Assembly: GCF_039534975.1 (NCBI RefSeq)
Contig: NZ_BAAAWH010000001.1
Span: forward strand, 1,612,001-1,676,000
Direction of reading: 5' to 3'
DNA length: 64,000 bases
Source of the DNA: Microbacterium terregens
GTDB taxonomy: Bacteria > Actinomycetota > Actinomycetes > Actinomycetales > Microbacteriaceae
In this document: positions 59,773 to 64,000 of the stretch, one piece after another
Layout of the letters: each line of letters opens with the position of its first letter
How positions within the stretch are numbered: position 1 is the first letter of the stretch
Position numbers and translations under genes: made by a program
The notes under the pieces: model-generated
Database searches by the model: none
The model's input: only the letters and a program-made list of their open reading frames with translations
Told to the model about the DNA's origin: nothing

Positions 59773-59778
59773 TAGGCT
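59773..59778 (+). promoter_or_regulatory. -10 box upstream of the prepilin peptidase gene
   Basis: TAGGCT, 8 bases before the ATG at 59787, so the transcript would be leaderless or nearly so. Confidence 0.4.
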
Positions 59779-59786
59779 CTGGCGTC

Positions 59787-60302
59787 ATGTCCGGCGCCGA
59801 ACTGGCCCCTTTCGTCTCGGGGATCGCTTTCGCCTACCTCGCGGGGGTCAGCATCGTCCTCGTCGTCATCGATCTCTCCTCACACCGGCTGCCGAATCGC
59901 GTGGTGCTGCCGAGCTACGTGGTCGCCCTCCTGCTGTTCGCCGCGGCATCCGCTCTCACCGCCGACCCCGGCCGTCTGCTGCGGACGGTCGCGGGCATGG
60001 TGATCCTGTTCGCCTGCTATTTCGCGATGCGGCTGGCCAGTCCAGGCTCACTCGGCGGCGGCGACGTCAAGCTCGCGGGCCTGTTGGGCCTGTACTTCGG
60101 TTGGATCGGCTGGAGTGCCATTCTGATCGGCACCGCCGCAGCCTTCCTCATCGGCGGCACCCAGGCGATCGCCATGATCCTGATGCGTCGCGCGGATCGC
60201 CGGACCCGGATCGCCTTCGGCCCGGCGATGCTGGCCGGCGCGTGGGTCGCGATCATCGCGGCGGCGTTGCCCACCCTGCTTCCCACGCCTCCGGGCAGCT
60301 AG
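59787..60302 (+). CDS. A24-type prepilin peptidase (short form)
   Basis: A 171-residue aspartic membrane protease with both catalytic Asp: Asp29 in VIDLSSHRLPNR and Asp93 in GGGDVKLAG. About six helices are visible. It lacks the N-terminal methyltransferase domain of PilD, like the archaeal/TadV-type short forms. No pilin or Tad cluster is in the window, so its substrates lie elsewhere. Confidence 0.93.
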   Translation: MSGAELAPFVSGIAFAYLAGVSIVLVVIDLSSHRLPNRVVLPSYVVALLLFAAASALTADPGRLLRTVAGMVILFACYFAMRLASPGSLGGGDVKLAGLLGLYFGWIGWSAILIGTAAAFLIGGTQAIAMILMRRADRRTRIAFGPAMLAGAWVAIIAAALPTLLPTPPGS

Positions 60303-60357
60303 ACGTACCCGGTCGGGTCCCGCTGTCAAGGGGACGGGCACCGCGCCAGCGGCCGGA

Positions 60358-60363
60358 TAGCCT
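60358..60363 (+). promoter_or_regulatory. -10 box of a leaderless promoter (YihY gene)
   Basis: TAGCCT, 7 bases before the ATG at 60371. Confidence 0.45.
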
Positions 60364-60370
60364 CGAAGCC

Positions 60371-61378
60371 ATGGCCGCATTCATCGCGCGCATCATCGCG
60401 TGGGCGCTGAAACGCAAACCCGTCCGCGCGTTCCTGCTCTACAGCGAGCATCGCGGGCCGATGCTGGCAGACAGCGTCACCTACCGCACGCTGTTCAGCG
60501 TCTTCGCGGGAGTGCTGCTGGGCTTCTCCGTCGCCGGCCTGTTCCTGGCGGGCAACCCCGACCTCCTGCGTGCCCTCACCGCGTCGGTGGATGCTGCGAT
60601 CCCCGGCCTCGTCGGCGATGACGGCCTCATCGATCCCTCGGAGATCCAGATCGCCGCCGGTCTGACCGTGACAACCGTCTTGTCGATCATCGGTCTCGTC
60701 GGCGCCGCGATCGGCGCGATCGGATCCTTGCGCGCCGCGTTCCGTACCCTCGCGGACAAGCTCACCGACGACGTGTTCTGGATCTGGGTGCTCCTGCGCA
60801 ACTTCGTGATCGCCATCGGAATCGGGGCGGCGTTCGCGGCATCCGCTCTTCTCACCTTCTTCGCGAACGCCGGAATCGGAGCCCTCAGCGACTTCCTCGG
60901 CCTCTCCGAAGGCAATCCCGTCTCGGTGATCGGCACCCGCGCCGTCTCGATCATCCTCGTCTTCATTCTGGATGCCGCGGCCATCGCCGTGCTGTTCCGG
61001 GCTCTGTCCGGCGTGAAGCCCTCGCTCCGCGCGCTTCTTCCGGGTGCGTTCTACGGGGCGATCGGACTCCTGGTGCTGCAGCAGCTGTCGAGCCTCTTCG
61101 TCGGCGGCGCAGCCTCGAACCCGCTGCTGGCCTCGTTCGCGTCGTTGATCGCGCTGCTGCTGTGGTTCAACCTGTCCGCGCAGGTCATTCTGCTCGCAGG
61201 CGCCTACATCATCACCGGCGTCGACGAGGAGAGCGACCGGGTGCGCGCCCGGTTCGGCGCATCCACCTTCGCCCAGCGCCGCGTCAAGCGCGCGGAACTG
61301 GGGGTGCGCCTGGCCACGGACGAGCTGTCGGTGGCGCGGTCGGAAGAGGAGAAGGAACGGGTGGGGGCGAATGGTTGA
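60371..61378 (+). CDS. YihY/BrkB-family membrane protein
   Basis: A 335-residue protein with six membrane helices. It has the family opening AFLLYSEHRGPMLADSVTYRTLFSVFAGVL and the C-terminal LLALIALLLWFNLSAQVILLAGAY pattern. A charged cytosolic tail ends it. Function unknown; the RNase BN name used for the family is historical. It overlaps the next gene by eight bases, so nnrE is translationally coupled to it. Confidence 0.9.
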   Translation: MAAFIARIIAWALKRKPVRAFLLYSEHRGPMLADSVTYRTLFSVFAGVLLGFSVAGLFLAGNPDLLRALTASVDAAIPGLVGDDGLIDPSEIQIAAGLTVTTVLSIIGLVGAAIGAIGSLRAAFRTLADKLTDDVFWIWVLLRNFVIAIGIGAAFAASALLTFFANAGIGALSDFLGLSEGNPVSVIGTRAVSIILVFILDAAAIAVLFRALSGVKPSLRALLPGAFYGAIGLLVLQQLSSLFVGGAASNPLLASFASLIALLLWFNLSAQVILLAGAYIITGVDEESDRVRARFGASTFAQRRVKRAELGVRLATDELSVARSEEEKERVGANG

Positions 61379-62066
61379 GCGCATCCCGACGTACACGTCG
61401 GCGCAGGTGCGCGCGGCGGAGAAGCCGCTGCTCGACGCCGGGGAGCCGCTCATGCGCCGCGCTGCGGCCGCCCTCGCCCGCATCGCCGCCGTCGAGCTCG
61501 GGCCGAACGGCGGACGCGTCCTGGTACTCGTCGGCAGCGGTGACAACGGCGGCGACGCGCTGTTCGCCGCCGCCGACCTCGCCGAGATCAGCGACACCGT
61601 GGTTGACGTCTTCCTCACCGCCGACCGGGTTCACGCGGCTGGACTCGGTGCGGCCATCGCCGCCGGCGCGCGCAAAGTCGACCTGCCTGAGGTCATCAGC
61701 GCGGCATCCGGGTACGACCTCGTGCTGGACGGGATCCTCGGGATCGGCGCCTCCGCCGATCCCGCTCTGCGCGGCACGGCACGGACCGTCGTGCAAGAGC
61801 TCCTGCCGGTCGTGCGTGCGGGACGACCTCGGGTGATCGCCGTCGATGTGCCCAGTGGGTTGCAGCCCAACGACGGATCCAGCGACGGTGTCGTGCTGCC
61901 GGCATCCATCACCGTCACGTTCGGCGCCGTCAAATCCGGACTGACCGCGGGGAGCGGACCCGAGCGCACGGGCGCGATCGTGCTCGTCGACCTCGGCCTG
62001 ACGACCGCTCTGGCCGGCCAGGAGCCGGCGGGCGCGGCATCCGTCACCGCCGTCGTGCAGGCCTGA
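61371..62066 (+). CDS. nnrE: NAD(P)H-hydrate epimerase
   Basis: A 231-residue YjeF_N protein that repairs damaged nicotinamide cofactors by epimerising NAD(P)HX. It has VLVLVGSGDNGGDALFAAADL, the family nucleotide-binding signature, LDGILGIG, VIAVDVPSGLQPNDG with the catalytic Asp region, and TFGAVKSGL near the end. The dehydratase domain (NnrD) is not fused and not seen here. It begins within the end of the YihY gene. Confidence 0.95.
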   Translation: MVERIPTYTSAQVRAAEKPLLDAGEPLMRRAAAALARIAAVELGPNGGRVLVLVGSGDNGGDALFAAADLAEISDTVVDVFLTADRVHAAGLGAAIAAGARKVDLPEVISAASGYDLVLDGILGIGASADPALRGTARTVVQELLPVVRAGRPRVIAVDVPSGLQPNDGSSDGVVLPASITVTFGAVKSGLTAGSGPERTGAIVLVDLGLTTALAGQEPAGAASVTAVVQA

Positions 62067-62123
62067 GCGTCGTACGCCGCACCTAGTGCACATCACCTTC
62101 GGCAGCTGCGCTGCGGAAACGAC

Positions 62124-62855
62124 CTAACGCGCGTATCGCTCGACAAAGGTCTTCAGGATCCGGCTGGGCGCCGAAACCGCCGCGCGATGCACCGCGGCAA
62201 GGGTGAGGTCGAGTTCATCGACGCCGAAATACCCGTGGCCGGCGTACGCGTGGATGCGCGTCGTGATGCCCGCCAGGTCGAGTTCGGGATGGAACTGCGT
62301 CGCATAGACGTTGGTGCCGACCCGGAACATCTGCACGGGGCACAGGGGCGACGAGGCGAGCAGCACGGCGGGGGAGGGCAGCGTCGAGATCGCCTCCTTG
62401 TGGCCGACGAACGCGGAGAACGTCGCGGGCATCGCCTCGAGCAGCGGGTCGGCCCGCCCCGCCTCGGTGAGCGTCACGGGCACCACGCTGATGGCCTCGG
62501 AGTAGGTGCGGTCGATCGCCGCACCGAGGTGCGCGCCGACCGTTCCGACGCCGTAGCACGCGCCCAGGAAGGGGAAGTCGCGAGCGACGACCTCCTTCAG
62601 CAGGCGCGCGAACTCCGCCTCGACGCGGCGCTGCACGGCGGACTTGTCCTGGGGCGGGTCCGACGCGTTGAACGGTCCGCCGCCGACGAAGATCCCCGAG
62701 AGCTCGTCCAGGTCCAGATCCGGCATCGGCCCGGCCTCGAGGCGCACGCGCACGAGCTGGTCCTCGGACAGGCCCGCGTACCGCAGGAAGAGGGCGTACT
62801 CCTCGTCGGCCGGCTGGTCTTCAGCCCTCGTTGCGAGAAGGACGAACGGCTTCAT
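62124..62855 (-). CDS. Class I glutamine amidotransferase
   Basis: A 243-residue stand-alone GATase: nucleophile Cys100 in FLGACYGVG and the His189/Glu191 pair in ATQFHPEL, with GIFVGGGPFN for the oxyanion region. Members amidate small metabolites or act on cofactors; the partner is unknown. GAGGTA precedes the ATG. It is convergent with nnrE and follows the phosphorylase gene on the same strand. Confidence 0.92.
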   Translation of the reverse strand: MKPFVLLATRAEDQPADEEYALFLRYAGLSEDQLVRVRLEAGPMPDLDLDELSGIFVGGGPFNASDPPQDKSAVQRRVEAEFARLLKEVVARDFPFLGACYGVGTVGAHLGAAIDRTYSEAISVVPVTLTEAGRADPLLEAMPATFSAFVGHKEAISTLPSPAVLLASSPLCPVQMFRVGTNVYATQFHPELDLAGITTRIHAYAGHGYFGVDELDLTLAAVHRAAVSAPSRILKTFVERYAR

Positions 62856-62916
62856 GGAGTACCTCGGGCTTGCGGTCGGCTTCGGGTGGCGCGGGCTGCG
62901 AGTGATCGGCGAGTGG

Positions 62917-64000
62917 TCAGGATGCGTAGGTGATCAGACCGAGCTCGACGGGGGAGACCAGCTGCGGGTGCGTCGGCACGACCCGGACGGTGTATCCGAA
63001 ACTGCCGGTCACGGTGAGGGGAAGGATGCCGGTGAACCGCGTCACTCCGTCCACCGTCTCACCCACCGGGGTGAGGCGGTAGAGCGCATGGTCCCGGGCG
63101 AGGTCATCGTCTTCGTCGGTGCGGCCGTACGCCAGCTCCACCGCGACATCCTCCGGTGAGAGCCCGTCCAGTCGGACGCCGGCGCTCACCTCGAGGACAT
63201 CGCCCGCCTGCGCCTGCGCGGGAATGCCGGAACTGTCGACGCTGTCGATGCGGACGTCTCGCCACGATTCCTTCACCCGGGTCACGAACGCGGACAGCTC
63301 CCGCGCGCCGGCGAACCCGTCCGCGCGCAGTGCGGCGTCATGCTCGGCGGCGGGAACGTACAGGCGGGTGACGTACTCCTGCACCATTCGATCGCTCGTG
63401 GCCTTCTTTCCGAGCTCGGTCATCGTGTGCCGCACCATCCCGAGCCATGCCAGGGGGATGCCGCCCTCCCGCTCGTAGAACTTCGGCACGAGCTGATGCT
63501 CGATGAGGTCGTAGAGCGAGGTCGCCTCGGCGTCGTCGCGCTCCTCGTCGCTGGAGGCGGTGTCCGCGGTGGGGATCGCCCAGCCGTTCTCGCCGTCGAA
63601 CCACTCATCCCACCAGCCGTCCAAGATCGAGAGGTTCAGCACGCCGTTGAGCGCCGCCTTCATTCCCGACGTGCCGCACGCCTCGAGCGGACGCAGCGGA
63701 TTGTTCAACCACACGTCGCATCCGGGATAGAGGCTCTTGGCGAGCGTGATGTCGTAATCGGGCAGGAAGACGATGCGTCCGCGCACCTTCGGGTCGCGGC
63801 TGAAGCGCACCAGCTGCTGGATGAGGATCTTGCCCGAATCGTCCGCGGGGTGCGACTTGCCGCCGATCACGATCTGCACCGGGCGTTCGGGGTCGGTGAG
63901 CAGCCTGGTCAGACGCTCGGGGTCGCGCAGCATGAGCGTCAGCCGCTTGTACGTGGGCACCCGGCGGGCGAACCCGATGGTCAGGACGTCGGGATCGAGC
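62917..64000 (-). CDS. glgP: Alpha-glucan (glycogen) phosphorylase, 5' end outside window
   Basis: The C-terminal 360 residues of a DUF3417-type alpha-glucan phosphorylase; the frame stays open to the window edge. TIGFARRVPTYKRLTLM and the pyridoxal-phosphate and phosphate-binding region (GGKSHPADDSGK, then NPLRPLEACGTSGMKAALNG and LDGWWDEW) are present. After about residue 190 of the visible part the helical and beta C-terminal domain follows. It releases glucose-1-phosphate from glycogen. Confidence 0.95.
   Translation of the reverse strand, partial: LDPDVLTIGFARRVPTYKRLTLMLRDPERLTRLLTDPERPVQIVIGGKSHPADDSGKILIQQLVRFSRDPKVRGRIVFLPDYDITLAKSLYPGCDVWLNNPLRPLEACGTSGMKAALNGVLNLSILDGWWDEWFDGENGWAIPTADTASSDEERDDAEATSLYDLIEHQLVPKFYEREGGIPLAWLGMVRHTMTELGKKATSDRMVQEYVTRLYVPAAEHDAALRADGFAGARELSAFVTRVKESWRDVRIDSVDSSGIPAQAQAGDVLEVSAGVRLDGLSPEDVAVELAYGRTDEDDDLARDHALYRLTPVGETVDGVTRFTGILPLTVTGSFGYTVRVVPTHPQLVSPVELGLITYAS

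Noticed and set aside
1..64000. CRISPR arrays, rRNA or tRNA genes, complete insertion sequences
   Set aside because: No regularly spaced repeats, no rRNA or tRNA consensus segments and no transposase motifs were seen on either strand.

Overview
The window is high-G+C DNA from an actinobacterium, most likely a Microbacteriaceae/Microbacterium-like organism. The evidence is the actinobacterial protein families (a GPP34/GOLPH3-like protein, a DUF7882-type protein, LAL-class LuxR regulators, a complete kdp locus) and several genes whose start codon lies 6-8 bases after a TANNNT box, the pattern of leaderless transcripts common in this phylum. No rRNA, tRNA, CRISPR array or complete insertion sequence was seen. 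Both ends cut through genes: a tyrosine recombinase on the left and an alpha-glucan phosphorylase on the right.

Left part (about 1-33 kb) reads as accessory DNA. It opens with the recombinase and small unknown genes, then two tandem paralogous LAL regulators (4.1-9.7 kb). A long minus-strand stress/transport cluster follows: VOC protein, DHA2 efflux pump, frameshifted SnoaL-like protein, DUF488, DUF4331 and a NiCoT nickel/cobalt permease. A third LAL regulator is divergent from it. Next come a minus-strand operon of two CrcB fluoride channels plus a DUF1275 membrane protein, facing an aquaporin and a SnoaL-like protein. Then come a quinone oxidoreductase, a bicupin oxalate decarboxylase, an SDR, an AhpD-like protein, two small cupins, a winged-helix regulator, a flavin reductase, an alpha/beta hydrolase and a truncated Dyp peroxidase. 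Many of these suggest resistance to weak acids, fluoride, oxidants or xenobiotics.

Middle part (about 32-47 kb): a MerR regulator, a tiny zinc ribbon, a DHA2 pump, a nucleoside deaminase, and the complete K+ uptake locus kdpFABCDE with an extra 27-residue membrane peptide in front of kdpF. A convergent APC-type permease follows it.

Right part (about 47-64 kb) is more chromosome-like: GPP34 protein, an IMP-like protein, an ABC/FtsX exporter, pyruvate oxidase-type TPP enzyme, a CrtC-like lipoprotein, a cupin lipoprotein, aldo/keto reductase, GNAT, glycosyltransferase, prepilin peptidase, YihY, NnrE, a class I glutamine amidotransferase and glucan phosphorylase.

A recurring theme is gene debris. 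GNAT, MFS, Dyp peroxidase, ClC channel, beta-lactamase-like hydrolase, MerR and LAL remnants all lack one end, mostly the 5' end, and sit next to intact unrelated genes. This points to repeated illegitimate recombination. I did not find a clear unknown defence system. The most unusual items are the tandem LAL pair with a 12-bp tandem repeat over one promoter, the CrcB pair with altered Phe-box residues opposite an aquaporin, and the CrtC-like lipoprotein carrying an inserted repeat module.
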